Shown: positions 18,749 to 29,291 of the stretch, one piece after another | Numbering within the stretch: the stretch's first letter is position 1 | Layout: the number at the start of each line of letters is the position of its first letter | Source of the DNA: Dickeya undicola | Lineage (GTDB): Bacteria; Pseudomonadota; Gammaproteobacteria; Enterobacterales; Enterobacteriaceae | Reading direction: 5' to 3' | Assembly (NCBI RefSeq): GCF_000784735.1 | Contig: NZ_JSYG01000012.1 | Span: 1 to 64,000, forward strand | Length of the DNA stretch: 64,000 nucleotides | Notes under the pieces: generated by a model | The model's input: only the letters and a program-made list of their open reading frames with translations | Databases searched by the model: none | What the model was told of the DNA's origin: nothing | Translations under genes and position numbers: made by a program

Positions 18749-19309
18749 CTAAAGGGGTAGCAATCTATTCTTCTCTTCAGCCGCTAACAGGGTGTGGAAC
18801 GCCTGTAGCGTTTGGGCTAGTGCGCCATCGTTATTCAGTCGTCGGCACGCCGCCGGAACCGGCATCTCGCTGGCCCGCTGCAACCGCTGCGCGATCGCCG
18901 CTTCATCTTCCCGCCCGCGCTGACGCAAACGCTGCGCCAGCACCGCCGGAGACACGTGCAGGCACACCGGCAACAAGCGCTCGCCGTAGCGCGTTTGTGC
19001 CTGTTGATGATGAAAACGCGAGCCGTTGACCACCACATCCAACCCGGCGGATAGCCACAGGTCGATTTCAATGCCGATGCCGTACTGATAGTGGTGGGCC
19101 TGCCAGTGCAATGCGAACAAACCGCACTCGCGGCGATGCGCGAACTCCGCATCGCTGAGCGCAATATGGTTTTCGCCACCAGCCTGTGCCGGGCGGGTAA
19201 TGTAGCGATGCGCCACCAGCAAACGTGTCGGATTGGTCTGCCGCAGGGCATCCAGCAGGGAATCTTTGCCGGAGCCGGACGCACCGGTCAGCCAGATTAA
19301 CCGCGCCAT
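18749..19309 (-). CDS. phnN: Ribose 1,5-bisphosphokinase PhnN
   Basis: P-loop kinase of 186 residues related to guanylate kinase that turns ribose 1,5-bisphosphate into PRPP, linking phosphonate breakdown to nucleotide synthesis. Walker A is TGASGSGKDSLL (residues about 8-19) and YITRP near 42 is the usual GMP-kinase-like segment. The ATG at 19309 overlaps the phnM stop (TGATG); the longer frame to 19336 has no support. The dispersed repeat begins about 20 bases after the stop. Confidence 0.9.
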   Translation of the reverse strand: MARLIWLTGASGSGKDSLLDALRQTNPTRLLVAHRYITRPAQAGGENHIALSDAEFAHRRECGLFALHWQAHHYQYGIGIEIDLWLSAGLDVVVNGSRFHHQQAQTRYGERLLPVCLHVSPAVLAQRLRQRGREDEAAIAQRLQRASEMPVPAACRRLNNDGALAQTLQAFHTLLAAEEKNRLLPL

Positions 19310-20445
19310 CAGAACACCTGTCGTCCCTGCGCCCACACCTGACGAATCCGTACCTGACCGTGCGAATGGTGCGCCAGCACCAGATCGGCGCGCAGCCCTT
19401 CGCCGATGCGTCCCCGGTCGTTCAGGCCCACCGACTGCGCCGGATTGGCACTGACCATCGCCACCGTCTGCGGCAAGGTAAACGGATTATGCTCATCGTC
19501 TGCCAGCCGAAACGCCGCATCCAGTAAGCTGGCGGGGTAATAGTCGGATGACAGAATATCCAGCAGCCCTTGCTCCGCCAGCCGGGACGCCGCCACGTTG
19601 CCGGAGTGGGAACCACCGCGCACGATGTTGGGCGCGCCCATCAGCACCTTCATGCCGCTGACGTGCGACGCCTGCGCCGCTATCTCGGTAGTGGGGAACT
19701 CGGCGATCACGCTCCCCAGCGCCAGCGATTCATGCACATGGGCGGCGGTGGCATCGTCGTGGCTGGCCAGCGCAATACCGCGCTCGCGGCAATGCGCGGC
19801 AATCGCCAGCCGGTTCGGCGTCGACCACCGTTCAGACAGCGTTCGCTGTTCGGTTTCAAACGCATCCATCTCGGCATCGTTCAAGCGGTATTTCCCCTGA
19901 TAATACTCGCGGTATTTTTCCGGCGTGGCGAACTGCCGCTGCCCTGGCGAGTGGTCCATCAGCGACACCAGCGCCACTTCCGGCGTGGTCATCAACGCTT
20001 CAAACAGCGGCAAGGTGGTGTGGTGCGGTAATTCGCAACGCAGGTGAATCAGATGCTGCGCCCGGTTCACCCCCTGTTGCTGGCTGTGGACAATGGCGTC
20101 AATCATGCGACGCAGATTATCGAGCCGGTGGCCGCCGTCGCGCACATCGCCTATCGCTACCGCATCCAGCACCGTGGTGATGCCGCTGGCGACGATCAGC
20201 GCATCGTGGCTGCTCATCGCTGAATGCGCTGGCCAGTCAACCTTCGGGCGTGGCATGAAGAACTTGTCCAGATTGTCGGTATGCAGTTCCACCAGCCCCG
20301 GCAGCAGCCAGCCGCCTTCGCCGTCCAGCGCCTGCGGCAACTGACTGGGTGTTTGGGCAATCGTGCGGATGATTCCCTGATGGCACTCCAGCGAACCGGT
20401 TACCACCTCATTTTCCAGCACCAGGCGGACATTATTAATGATCAT
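19309..20445 (-). CDS. phnM: RPnTP hydrolase PhnM
   Basis: Amidohydrolase-superfamily enzyme of 378 residues that removes pyrophosphate from the ribose-1-phosphonate triphosphate intermediate. Metal-site segments are [15 protein letters not shown] (near residue 52), [18 protein letters not shown] (near 215-230) and [15 protein letters not shown] (near 300). It resembles E. coli PhnM in length and motifs. The start overlaps phnL by 11 bp. Confidence 0.93.
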   Translation of the reverse strand: MIINNVRLVLENEVVTGSLECHQGIIRTIAQTPSQLPQALDGEGGWLLPGLVELHTDNLDKFFMPRPKVDWPAHSAMSSHDALIVASGITTVLDAVAIGDVRDGGHRLDNLRRMIDAIVHSQQQGVNRAQHLIHLRCELPHHTTLPLFEALMTTPEVALVSLMDHSPGQRQFATPEKYREYYQGKYRLNDAEMDAFETEQRTLSERWSTPNRLAIAAHCRERGIALASHDDATAAHVHESLALGSVIAEFPTTEIAAQASHVSGMKVLMGAPNIVRGGSHSGNVAASRLAEQGLLDILSSDYYPASLLDAAFRLADDEHNPFTLPQTVAMVSANPAQSVGLNDRGRIGEGLRADLVLAHHSHGQVRIRQVWAQGRQVF

Positions 20446-21163
20446 GAGTCAACTCCTGGCTGACTGGGCTCATCACATGCAGGCGATCCGCAACCCGGTT
20501 TCGCACCGCTTCATCATGGAAAATACCGACTACCGCTGCGCCGCGTGCCCGCGCTTGCTCAATCAGTGCGACTACGGCATCACGGTTGGCGGTGTCCAGC
20601 GAAGCGGTCGGTTCGTCCAGCAGCAGCAACGAATAATCGGCGATAAACCCGCGGGCGATGTTGACCCGCTGCTGCTCGCCGCCGGAGAAGGTGGCGGGTG
20701 CCAGCGTCCAGAGCCGACGCGGGACGTTGAGCCGGGTCAGCAACGCTTCAGCGCGCGCTTCGCATACCGCCCGGTCTTCGCCGCGCTCCAGCAGCGGTTG
20801 CATCACCACCTCTAGCGTCGGAATACGCGGGATCACCCGCAGAAACTGGCTGACCCAGCCGATGGTATCGCGCCGTACCGCCAGCACCTGTCGGGCCGGT
20901 GCGGTCACCAGATCGACCCACGCTTCGCGATGACGCACCCACACCTGGCCGCTGTCCGGCTGGTAGTTAGCGTACAGCGATCGCAACAGCGTGGACTTGC
21001 CGCTGCCGGAATGGCCATGCAGCACCACGCACTCGCCAGCGGCCACCGTCAGGCTGGCCTGATGCAACACCGGCAGCCGGGCGGCGTGCTGGTTGTGCAG
21101 TACAAAGGTTTTACTCAGATTTTCCACGCGCAGAACCGTCATGGACGTGCCTTCGGTTGTCAT
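20435..21163 (-). CDS. phnL: C-P lyase subunit PhnL (ABC-type ATPase)
   Basis: Soluble ABC-class ATPase of 242 residues, part of the C-P lyase machinery needed for coupling of phosphonate to ATP. Walker [12 protein letters not shown] (near residue 50), signature [13 protein letters not shown] and Walker [12 protein letters not shown] are intact. ATG 21163 has GAGGTG upstream; the internal ATG at 21142 gives a protein closer in length to E. coli PhnL and is possible. Confidence 0.92.
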   Translation of the reverse strand: MTTEGTSMTVLRVENLSKTFVLHNQHAARLPVLHQASLTVAAGECVVLHGHSGSGKSTLLRSLYANYQPDSGQVWVRHREAWVDLVTAPARQVLAVRRDTIGWVSQFLRVIPRIPTLEVVMQPLLERGEDRAVCEARAEALLTRLNVPRRLWTLAPATFSGGEQQRVNIARGFIADYSLLLLDEPTASLDTANRDAVVALIEQARARGAAVVGIFHDEAVRNRVADRLHVMSPVSQELTHDH

Positions 21164-21187
21164 GTTTCACCTCATCGCCATTCACGC

Positions 21188-22030
21188 TTATCCCAACACC
21201 GACGACACCAGCAACTGGGTATAAGGATGATGAGGATCATCCAGCACCCGGTCGGTCAGGCCGCTTTCCACTACCCTGCCCTCGCGCATCACCAACAGCC
21301 GGTGCGCCAGCAGACGCGCCACACCGAGGTCATGGGTCACGATCACCACCGCCAGACCGAGGTCGCGCACCAGCGTGCGCAGCAAGTCCAGCAATCGTGC
21401 CTGCACCGACACATCCAGCCCGCCGGTCGGTTCGTCCATGAACACCAGCTTCGGATGGGTGACCAGATTGCGGGCTACCTGCAACCGCTGCTGCATCCCG
21501 CCGGAAAAGGTGGTGGGCAGGTCGTCAAGCCGGGACAGCGGGATCTCCACATCCTGCAACCACTGCCCGGCCTGACGACGAATATCGCCATAGTGACGGG
21601 CACCGACCGCCATCAGCCGTTCGCCGATGTTGCCGCCCGCTGACACGCGAGGGCGCAGGCCATCCAGCGGATGCTGGTGCACCACGCCCCACTCGGTGCG
21701 CAGCAGGCGGCGTCGGTCGCTTTCGCTCATGGCGTACAGCGAGCGGCCCTGGTAGTCAATCTGCCCGGCCTGCGGCGTCAGCCGGGCGGAAATCGCCTTC
21801 AGCAGGGTGGTTTTACCGGAACCGGATTCGCCGACAATGCCCAGCACTTCGCCGGGGTACAGGTCAAACGACACCTCGCAAAAACCCTTGCCGGGCGCGT
21901 ACAGGTGGGTCAGGTTGCGCACCTGCAACAGCGGCGTCTCGTCGTCGTAACGTGCGCTGGCACCCACAACCGACGCGGCGGCCTGATCCATGCCTGCCTG
22001 ATCCATACCTGCCTGATCAATGTGATTCAT
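21188..22030 (-). CDS. phnK: C-P lyase subunit PhnK (ABC-type ATPase)
   Basis: ABC-class ATPase that docks on the PhnGHIJ core complex. Walker A GESGSGKTTLL, signature FSGGMQQRLQVAR and Walker B LVFMDEPTGGLD are intact. The N-terminus from ATG 22030 carries a short tandem repeat (QAGMDQAGMDQA) not expected in the family and about 25 residues longer than usual. The start overlaps the end of phnJ by 14 bp. Confidence 0.92.
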   Translation of the reverse strand: MNHIDQAGMDQAGMDQAAASVVGASARYDDETPLLQVRNLTHLYAPGKGFCEVSFDLYPGEVLGIVGESGSGKTTLLKAISARLTPQAGQIDYQGRSLYAMSESDRRRLLRTEWGVVHQHPLDGLRPRVSAGGNIGERLMAVGARHYGDIRRQAGQWLQDVEIPLSRLDDLPTTFSGGMQQRLQVARNLVTHPKLVFMDEPTGGLDVSVQARLLDLLRTLVRDLGLAVVIVTHDLGVARLLAHRLLVMREGRVVESGLTDRVLDDPHHPYTQLLVSSVLG

Positions 22031-22871
22031 GGTGCCCGGCCTCCTGACGCTCACGGCAATAATCGGTATCAGAACAGACGTACAGCCGGGTGCCCTGATC
22101 GTCCATCACCACCTCGTCGAGGTAACTGTGGTGCGAACCACACAGTGCGCAGGGCTGGTCCCAGCGCTGGACGCTGAACGGGTGGTCGTCAAAATCGAGG
22201 CTTTCCACCTGGGTATAAGGCGGCAGGGCGTAAATGCGCTTTTCGCGCCCGGCACCGAACAGTTGCAACGCGGGCATCATGTGCATTTTCGGGTTGTCGA
22301 ATTTCGGGATCGGCGACGGGTCCATGATGTAGCGGTGATTCACCCTGACCGGGTAAGCGTAGGTGGTGGCGATGTGGCCGAAGCGGGCGATATCTTCGTA
22401 CAACTTCACCTGCATGATGCCGTACTCCTCCAGCGCGTGCATTTTGCGTGTTTCCGTCTCACGCGGCTCGATAAAGCGCAGCGGTTCTGGGATCGGCACC
22501 TGATAAATCAGGATTTGGTCTTCACGCAACGGTGTTTCCGGGATGCGGTGACGGGTCTGGATCAGCGTAGCGTCGGTGGTACGTTCGGTGACAGCGGCTT
22601 CGCTGACCCGCTGGAAGAAACGGCGGATCGATACCGCGTTGGTGGTGTCGTCGGCCCCTTGATCGATGACTTTCAGCACGTCGTCATCGCCGATCAGGCT
22701 GGCGGTCAGTTGGATGCCGCCGGTGCCCCAGCCGTAAGGCATCGGCATTTCCCGCCCGCCAAACGGCACCTGATAACCGGGGATCGCCACCGCTTTGAGG
22801 ATGGCGCGCCGAATCGTGCGTTTACTCTGTTCGTCCAGATAACCGGGGTTATATCCGCTCAGCGTGTTCAT
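22017..22871 (-). CDS. phnJ: C-P lyase catalytic subunit PhnJ
   Basis: Radical-SAM-type subunit, 284 residues, that cleaves the carbon-phosphorus bond of ribose-1-phosphonate 5-phosphate. The four conserved cysteines are in QPCALCGSHHSYL and LYVCSDTDYC near the C-terminus, spaced as in E. coli PhnJ. The conserved YGWGTGGIQ is near residue 45. The open frame extends to 23147 but the extra part is a shadow of phnI; ATG 22871 begins the family-like N-terminus MNTLSGYNPGYLDEQSK. Overlaps the end of phnI by 23 bp. Confidence 0.95.
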   Translation of the reverse strand: MNTLSGYNPGYLDEQSKRTIRRAILKAVAIPGYQVPFGGREMPMPYGWGTGGIQLTASLIGDDDVLKVIDQGADDTTNAVSIRRFFQRVSEAAVTERTTDATLIQTRHRIPETPLREDQILIYQVPIPEPLRFIEPRETETRKMHALEEYGIMQVKLYEDIARFGHIATTYAYPVRVNHRYIMDPSPIPKFDNPKMHMMPALQLFGAGREKRIYALPPYTQVESLDFDDHPFSVQRWDQPCALCGSHHSYLDEVVMDDQGTRLYVCSDTDYCRERQEAGHHESH

Positions 22872-23940
22872 CGCGCTCCTCCTGCGGTGACTGGCGCAAC
22901 TGGCGCAGCAACGCCAGCTCAGCCTGAAAGTCGACGTAATGCGGCAATTTAAGGTGGGAGACAAAACCGGCCGCCTCCACATTGTCCGCGTGCGACAGCA
23001 CAAACTCTTCGTCCTGCGCCGGGCTACTAATTGGCTCCTGATAGGCCGGTGCCTGCAACGCCCGGTCCACCAGCGCCATCGCCATCGCCTTGCGCTCAGC
23101 GCGGCCAAACACCAGCCCGTAGCCACGGGTAAAGTGCGGCGGCTCATCCTCCGGCACGGTAAACCCGTTGACCATCTCGCATTCGGTCAACAGGATGTCG
23201 CCGATTTCCAGCGCAAAGCCCAGCTCTTCCGGCTCGATTTCTACCGTGACATAACCGGTGCGAATCTCGCCCGCAAACGGGTGGGTACGGCCGTAGCCAC
23301 GCTGGGTGGAATAGCCCAACGCCAGCAGGAACCCTTCGTCGCCGCGCGCCAGTTGCTGTAACCGGGCGCTGCGTGGCATTGGGTAAGCGGGTGGATCACG
23401 GGTGATATCCAGCGGCTCGCCGCCATCATCCTGTTCGGCCGCCGCCAGCCCTTCCGCCGTCATCATGGCGAACATGTGCGGACAATGGTCCGCCAGCGGT
23501 TCCTGCGCCTTTGGCGCGAGCGGCGGCTCGCCTTCCGCCAGCAGGACAAAATCCAGCAACCGGTGGGTATAGTCATACGTGGGGCCAAGCACCTGCCCGC
23601 CGGGCAAGTCCTTGTACACCGCCGAAATACGCCGTTCCAGCTGCATCCGCCCGGTATCCAGCGGCAGGCTGTCCGCCAGCCGTGGCAGCGTGGTGCGGTA
23701 GGCGCGCAGCAGAAAAATCGCCTCTACCAGGTCGCCGCTGGCCTGCTTGATCGCCAGCGCCGCCAGTTCCCGGTCGTAAATTCCGCCTTCGGTCATCACC
23801 CGGTCTACCGCCAGCCCCAGTTGCTGTTCAATCTGCGCCGCCTGCACCTCTGGCAGCCGGGTGTCGCCGCGCCGCAGGTTAGCCTGTAACTGATGAGCGG
23901 CCTCAATGGCTTTTTCGCCCCCTTTCACCGCGACATACAT
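22849..23940 (-). CDS. phnI: C-P lyase core subunit PhnI
   Basis: Core-complex subunit of 363 residues that, with PhnG, PhnH and PhnL, makes the ribose-1-phosphonate triphosphate intermediate. Begins MYVAVKGGEKAIEAAHQL, as E. coli PhnI, and shares AVDRVMTEGGIYDRELAALA and GYSTQRGYGRTHPFAGEIR. The ATG at 23940 overlaps the phnH stop as TGATG; the frame opens two codons earlier, which is less likely. Confidence 0.95.
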   Translation of the reverse strand: MYVAVKGGEKAIEAAHQLQANLRRGDTRLPEVQAAQIEQQLGLAVDRVMTEGGIYDRELAALAIKQASGDLVEAIFLLRAYRTTLPRLADSLPLDTGRMQLERRISAVYKDLPGGQVLGPTYDYTHRLLDFVLLAEGEPPLAPKAQEPLADHCPHMFAMMTAEGLAAAEQDDGGEPLDITRDPPAYPMPRSARLQQLARGDEGFLLALGYSTQRGYGRTHPFAGEIRTGYVTVEIEPEELGFALEIGDILLTECEMVNGFTVPEDEPPHFTRGYGLVFGRAERKAMAMALVDRALQAPAYQEPISSPAQDEEFVLSHADNVEAAGFVSHLKLPHYVDFQAELALLRQLRQSPQEERDEHAERI

Positions 23941-24515
23941 CAGCACACCTCCACATGCGTGGTGCGCGGCAGCGCCATCAGCGTGCCGCCGCAGGTAAAA
24001 ATGAAGTCCAGCCCGGCGGGAAACGGATGCGGGCGCTGTTCCAGATAATCCTGCACGCTGGCAGGCAACTGAGGGGCAATCATGCGTGCTTCGGCAATCC
24101 CCGGCCCGGTCAGGCGCAGGGCACGTCCGCCGCCCAGCGCGGGCACCTCCAGCACCAGCGTGACGCTGTTTTCCGGAGCCATCTCATCGCCAGCGGCAAA
24201 GCCGTCCAGCGACAGCTCCCGGCTGACCGGCAACAGCGCGAACGCCGCCGCCTCGCGCTCCACCAGCTTCACGCCGGTGTGAAAGCGCAGGTTGGTCAGC
24301 AACGTCTCCTGCGACAACGCCGGGTCCAGCCACAGCGGTGTTTCACGGTCCATCAGCGTCAGCACCACCGCAGTGGCGGACGGCGATAAGCCACCCCAGC
24401 CGCTATCGTGATTCAGCGACACCACCACGCCCGGTTCGCTCATGGCTTTCAAAATGCGGCGAAAGGCGTACTGCGCATCGCGCCAGGGATGGGAAAAGCC
24501 TGCCAGTAGCGTCAT
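23940..24515 (-). CDS. phnH: C-P lyase core subunit PhnH
   Basis: Core subunit of 191 residues with the PLP-transferase-like fold of PhnH but no PLP lysine expected. Recognised by FSHPWRDAQYAFRRILKAMSEPG at the N-terminus (split here as two blocks: FSHPWRDAQYAFR and ILKAMSEPG), ATAVVLTLMDRETPLWLDP, and HPFPAGLDFIFTCGG near the C-terminus. Overlaps phnG by 4 bp (ATGA). Confidence 0.94.
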   Translation of the reverse strand: MTLLAGFSHPWRDAQYAFRRILKAMSEPGVVVSLNHDSGWGGLSPSATAVVLTLMDRETPLWLDPALSQETLLTNLRFHTGVKLVEREAAAFALLPVSRELSLDGFAAGDEMAPENSVTLVLEVPALGGGRALRLTGPGIAEARMIAPQLPASVQDYLEQRPHPFPAGLDFIFTCGGTLMALPRTTHVEVC

Positions 24516-24961
24516 GCGTTATCTCCTCGCACCAGCGTAAAGAAATCGACCTTGCTGCTGGCAATTTCCCGCGCCCGTTGCTGACGCAACTCGTCACGGG
24601 TCGCGGCCAGCGGCACGATCAGGTGTTGGTAGAGCGCGCTTTGCGTCCCCTGTTGTTGCAGCAGGGCGTCGATTAACGCGCACAGTTCAGCGTGAGGCTT
24701 ATTGCGGCCGGTGACGTAGCTGTAGCCGCACGTCCCATCTTCCAGCCGGACCACCGCGCGGGTGACGGTGACATCACCCAGCACGAAGCGATTACCGGTA
24801 GCGCCAATACGCGCCTGCAAACGCGCCAGCCCGGTTTCCGGTGCCCGCAACGTTTGCCAGACCGGATGCAGACTCAGCGGTTGCCAGTGACGCCGCAGTT
24901 GATCCGGGTCGCTGTGCGCCAGTACCGACAGCCAGCGTTGCCTTGCGGTTTGGGTTGTCAT
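24512..24961 (-). CDS. phnG: C-P lyase core subunit PhnG
   Basis: Subunit of 149 residues of the PhnGHIJ complex. Family landmarks are RQRWLSVLAHSD at the N-terminus, GEVTVTRAVVRL-like (GDVTVTRAVVRLEDG) near residue 65 and GYSYVTGRNKPHAELCALIDAL near 80-105. The ATG directly follows the phnF stop with no spacer, so the regulator and enzyme genes form one operon. Confidence 0.94.
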   Translation of the reverse strand: MTTQTARQRWLSVLAHSDPDQLRRHWQPLSLHPVWQTLRAPETGLARLQARIGATGNRFVLGDVTVTRAVVRLEDGTCGYSYVTGRNKPHAELCALIDALLQQQGTQSALYQHLIVPLAATRDELRQQRAREIASSKVDFFTLVRGDNA

Positions 24962-25681
24962 TCAGTGCTCCATTGTCAGTTCGATCATGTCGGCCCGCGC
25001 CAGACTGACGGAGTACTCCGCCACCCGGTCGCTGCCGCTACAAATATTGAGCGTGCGAATGCACATCAGCGGGGTTTGCCGCGCCACTTCCAGCAATTGC
25101 GCTTCTTTCGCCTGTGATGCACGGGCGCTGATGCGGGTCTGCCGACGGGTCAGGGATTGCTGTAATTCGCGGGCCAGAAAATCGTGCAGCGAGCCGCTGG
25201 TGAAACGCTGTAGCACGGGCCACCAGTCGAGATTCGGCAGGTAGTGATCGATCAGTGATACCGGTACACCGTTGACCCGACGCAGAGTTCGCAGATGAAT
25301 CACCTCATCGCCCTCTTCCCGCCCCAGCGCCGCCGCTACGGATGCATTAGCCGGTCGCAACACCGCCAGCAGCCGTTCGCTGGTGGGATGACTGCCCTGC
25401 TCCAGCAGGTTCTGGCTAAAACGTGTTTGCGCATGTAATGGGTAATCATAGGGACGCATCAGCACCAGAATGCCGACGCCATGCCGACGCTGCACCAACC
25501 CTTTATTCACCAGCTCGTCTACCGCACGCCGCAGCGTATGGCGATTCACCTCGTAGCGCGCCGCCAGTTGCTGCTCGGACGGCAGATAGTCGCCACAGCG
25601 GTAGACGGTGCGCAGTTCTTCTTCCAGCCGGGCGGCGATGGCCTGATACACAGTGGTAGGATGTCTAGATATCATATCCAT
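24962..25681 (-). CDS. phnF: GntR-family regulator PhnF
   Basis: HutC-subfamily GntR regulator of about 239 residues. The N-terminal winged helix contains DYLPSEQQLAARYEVNRHTL and RRAVDELVNKGLVQRR; the C-terminal UTRA ligand domain has LRTLRRVNGVPVSLIDHYL. It resembles E. coli PhnF throughout. The frame extends to 25720, but ATG 25681 gives the family-like N-terminus. It heads the phnF-N operon, an order shared with E. coli after phnE. Confidence 0.92.
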   Translation of the reverse strand: MDMISRHPTTVYQAIAARLEEELRTVYRCGDYLPSEQQLAARYEVNRHTLRRAVDELVNKGLVQRRHGVGILVLMRPYDYPLHAQTRFSQNLLEQGSHPTSERLLAVLRPANASVAAALGREEGDEVIHLRTLRRVNGVPVSLIDHYLPNLDWWPVLQRFTSGSLHDFLARELQQSLTRRQTRISARASQAKEAQLLEVARQTPLMCIRTLNICSGSDRVAEYSVSLARADMIELTMEH

Positions 25682-26120
25682 AAAAAAACTCCTGCTCGCA
25701 GGGAGCCTTTCCGGGGGCACATTCGCTCACGGGTCGGTTAGCCACGAAGCGCGACCGGAGTGCTGCCAGCGGGCAACGCGGTACATCGCTTCAATCAGGG
25801 GGATTGGCGATTATGTTGGCAAAGCTGTGTGACAGACTGGCGAAGCGTGGATGACGAAATGGTGAAGGGAAAAGGACAGGTGGTGAGACTGGTTGATTTA
25901 ATAGAGAGGCGAGTAGTGAACGAGAAACGTTTATTCTCTCAGATTTGAGCTGATGCGTTGTGGCTCAGGGCTGTGTTTAATCTGGTGGGTGGATTTGTGT
26001 CAGGGGGCGGAGGTGATTAACATTAGTCTGTTATTAAACATACAAGAAAAATTTAGTCTTAACAGTTTATAAATAATTAGACTCATGCTATAAATTAAAA
26101 GAAAAAATCAAGGAGATGTA
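25682..26120. other. Intergenic region upstream of phnF
   Basis: Holds the phnF promoter region and changes abruptly to AT-rich sequence from about 26020 onward, where the next, divergent gene begins. Nothing else is recognised. Confidence 0.6.
25818..25835 (-). promoter_or_regulatory. Possible Pho box upstream of phnF
   Basis: On the minus strand CTGTCACACAGCTTTGCC has one good half-site (CTGTCAC) and a weak second one at 11-base spacing. It lies about 140 bases before the phnF start. Weaker than the site before phnC. Confidence 0.35.
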
Positions 26121-26909
26121 ATGTCTGTAACTGGTCTAAATGCGGGTGACATTCTACTAATAAACAATAGAACGAAAAACCGATGGTACAATATTTTAGG
26201 ACAAAAAATTTTACGTAAAACCCCTTCAGTTAACACCACTCATGTTGCACTAAGTTTAGGTGATGGTATATTTATACATGCTGATACTTCTTGTGGCGTA
26301 GACTTGGCTTTCTTTCCTGAACTACTCGATAAATCAGAGGGAAACTGGAAAGTCATAAGACATATTGAAATAAACGACGAAACCGAGGAAGAAATAAAAA
26401 AATCAGGAATATTCCATTTTAAAAAGGCTTATAACTACGGAATCATTCTTAAAGAAAGCGAAACATCACTTTTTTGTTCTCAATTCGTGGATTTAGCTTA
26501 TAAAACCATTGGAGTTGATATCTTTAGACGTAAAAAGGATAATAGTTTATTGCGTTTAGACAATATTCTTCCCGTTGACTTTGAGCGATTACTTACCAAT
26601 GATAAAAATTGGAGCGATGTGACAAATATTTACCTTGACAATATGAATGATAATTTCTTTGAAAATTTAAAGCATAACTTCAAAATGCAATACATCATTA
26701 TAACCCTTACAAAAAATATGCGTAGAAATCACACCTCCACACTAGACTTTGTACATTATTTAAATGACTTTCACAATCAACTACCGGACGAGTATAAAAG
26801 TATGGAGCTTGAAAGCCATCTATCCGAGATGATTAAAGATTTTAATAATAATGAAAGTAACTTCCTTTATGATTTTTGGAACATAAAATCAAAGCGTTTT
26901 AAAAAATAA
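26121..26909 (+). CDS. Papain-fold (YiiX/NlpC-P60-like) protein, orphan
   Basis: Protein of 262 residues whose first about 150 residues look like the circularly permuted papain fold of the YiiX/NlpC-P60 clan. It starts with a GDILLINN strand, has the candidate histidine in NTTHVALSLGDGIFIHAD (near residue 48) and, after the Y of AYNYGII, the candidate cysteine in SLFCSQFVDLAYKTIGV (near residue 121). The C-terminal about 100 residues are hydrophilic, charged and unrecognised. No signal peptide is seen. The ribosome site is AAGGAGATGTA. The gene is strikingly AT-rich against its GC-rich neighbours and has no partner, which suggests transfer. Peptidase, amidase or acyltransferase activity are all possible; substrate unknown. 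Confidence 0.7.
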   Translation: MSVTGLNAGDILLINNRTKNRWYNILGQKILRKTPSVNTTHVALSLGDGIFIHADTSCGVDLAFFPELLDKSEGNWKVIRHIEINDETEEEIKKSGIFHFKKAYNYGIILKESETSLFCSQFVDLAYKTIGVDIFRRKKDNSLLRLDNILPVDFERLLTNDKNWSDVTNIYLDNMNDNFFENLKHNFKMQYIIITLTKNMRRNHTSTLDFVHYLNDFHNQLPDEYKSMELESHLSEMIKDFNNNESNFLYDFWNIKSKRFKK

Positions 26910-27186
26910 TTAACATTTCGGTAATTTTATACCACCAGTCAATTATTAAAAATAACTTACAATTAAACCAGAAACTTCTTATAGCAAACATTGATGCTCA
27001 TGACGGTGACATGGTTCGTTCCTCGCCCAAAGCTGACTGTAAGATTTGATTGTGTGTCCTATGGTAAAAACTACGTGATTACCACTGCTATAACTACACT
27101 ATTGAAACATCAGTCGATACCAAATCGATATTTGGCATTTTGATTTACAACAGTTTTCTTTACCTCTCCCAATATAAGTGAATAAA

Positions 27187-27489
27187 ATGCAGAGAATCCG
27201 TGACAACAGTTCAAGAATCACCATCCTCTTTTTCCTGTTACCATTGCAGGTTACGTTAGCGAATACCGACCATTTTCCTGATGACGTGCAGCGATTTTTA
27301 AATAACGCGGAAGAATGCCAATATTTCTCTGGAGAGTGGGACAGTACACTGTCTAAATCACTTCAGCGGGACATTGAGCGGCAAGCGAATAAGTACTGTA
27401 AAGCGGCGAAAAAACAGCAGAACGAGCTCAAACATAAGTACAAAGGAAATCAGCAGATAGAAGACAGAATTAGTGAATATGATTTTTAA
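27187..27489 (+). CDS. Small predicted secreted protein
   Basis: About 100 residues with a basic start (MQRIRDNSSR), a hydrophobic stretch ITILFFLLPLQVTLA and a probable signal-peptidase site before NTDHFPD. The mature part is about 70 residues, hydrophilic and mostly helical, with two cysteines (AEECQYFSGEW and NKYCKAAKK) that could form one disulfide. A GTG at 27178 in the same frame is an alternative start. A general resemblance to small periplasmic proteins with an ECxxFxGE motif is noted, but no function can be given. Confidence 0.6.
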   Translation: MQRIRDNSSRITILFFLLPLQVTLANTDHFPDDVQRFLNNAEECQYFSGEWDSTLSKSLQRDIERQANKYCKAAKKQQNELKHKYKGNQQIEDRISEYDF

Positions 27490-27516
27490 TTTCGCTTCAA
27501 TACCCGACAGATTTGC

Positions 27517-27550
27517 CAAAAAAAAGCCAGTCGACTAATCAGACTGGCTT
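27517..27550 (-). terminator. Terminator downstream of patA
   Basis: On the minus strand a seven-base stem GCCAGTC / GACTGGC (27526-27532 with 27542-27548) is followed by TTTTTTTTGG. It lies 45 bases after the patA stop and also sits at the end of the convergent small gene. Confidence 0.85.
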
Positions 27551-27594
27551 AACGTATCGGCTCAGCACCGGGCTGAACGCATAAGGGTGGGTGT

Positions 27595-29049
<1,455 letters not shown>

Positions 29050-29205
29050 AATTTAAGTAATGCATATAACGCACCACTTGCCCACCCAATTTGGAAATCG
29101 AGATTTCCTCCTGTCACTGTCTATTTTTGAAACACTTTATAAACAAAATAATCTATTTCGTATCACCCCCTGCCATTAGCAGCCTTATGAAGAGCAAAAA
29201 ACGCT

Positions 29206-29246
29206 CAAAAAACAAGGCGAACGCACTACGAATGTGCAATCCGCCC
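29206..29246 (-). terminator. Probable terminator downstream of patD
   Basis: On the minus strand a two-part stem (GGCG...CGCC enclosing GCAC...GTGC) ends in TTGTTTTTTG. It lies about 45 bases after the patD stop and would separate patD from patA transcription. Confidence 0.5.
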
Positions 29247-29291
29247 CAGTATCGGGCATTTTTTCATCACCTGCCCATACTCGCCATACCG

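Noticed and set aside
22872-23147. Upstream extension of the phnJ frame
   Set aside because: Shadow of phnI; family-like N-terminus begins at 22871.
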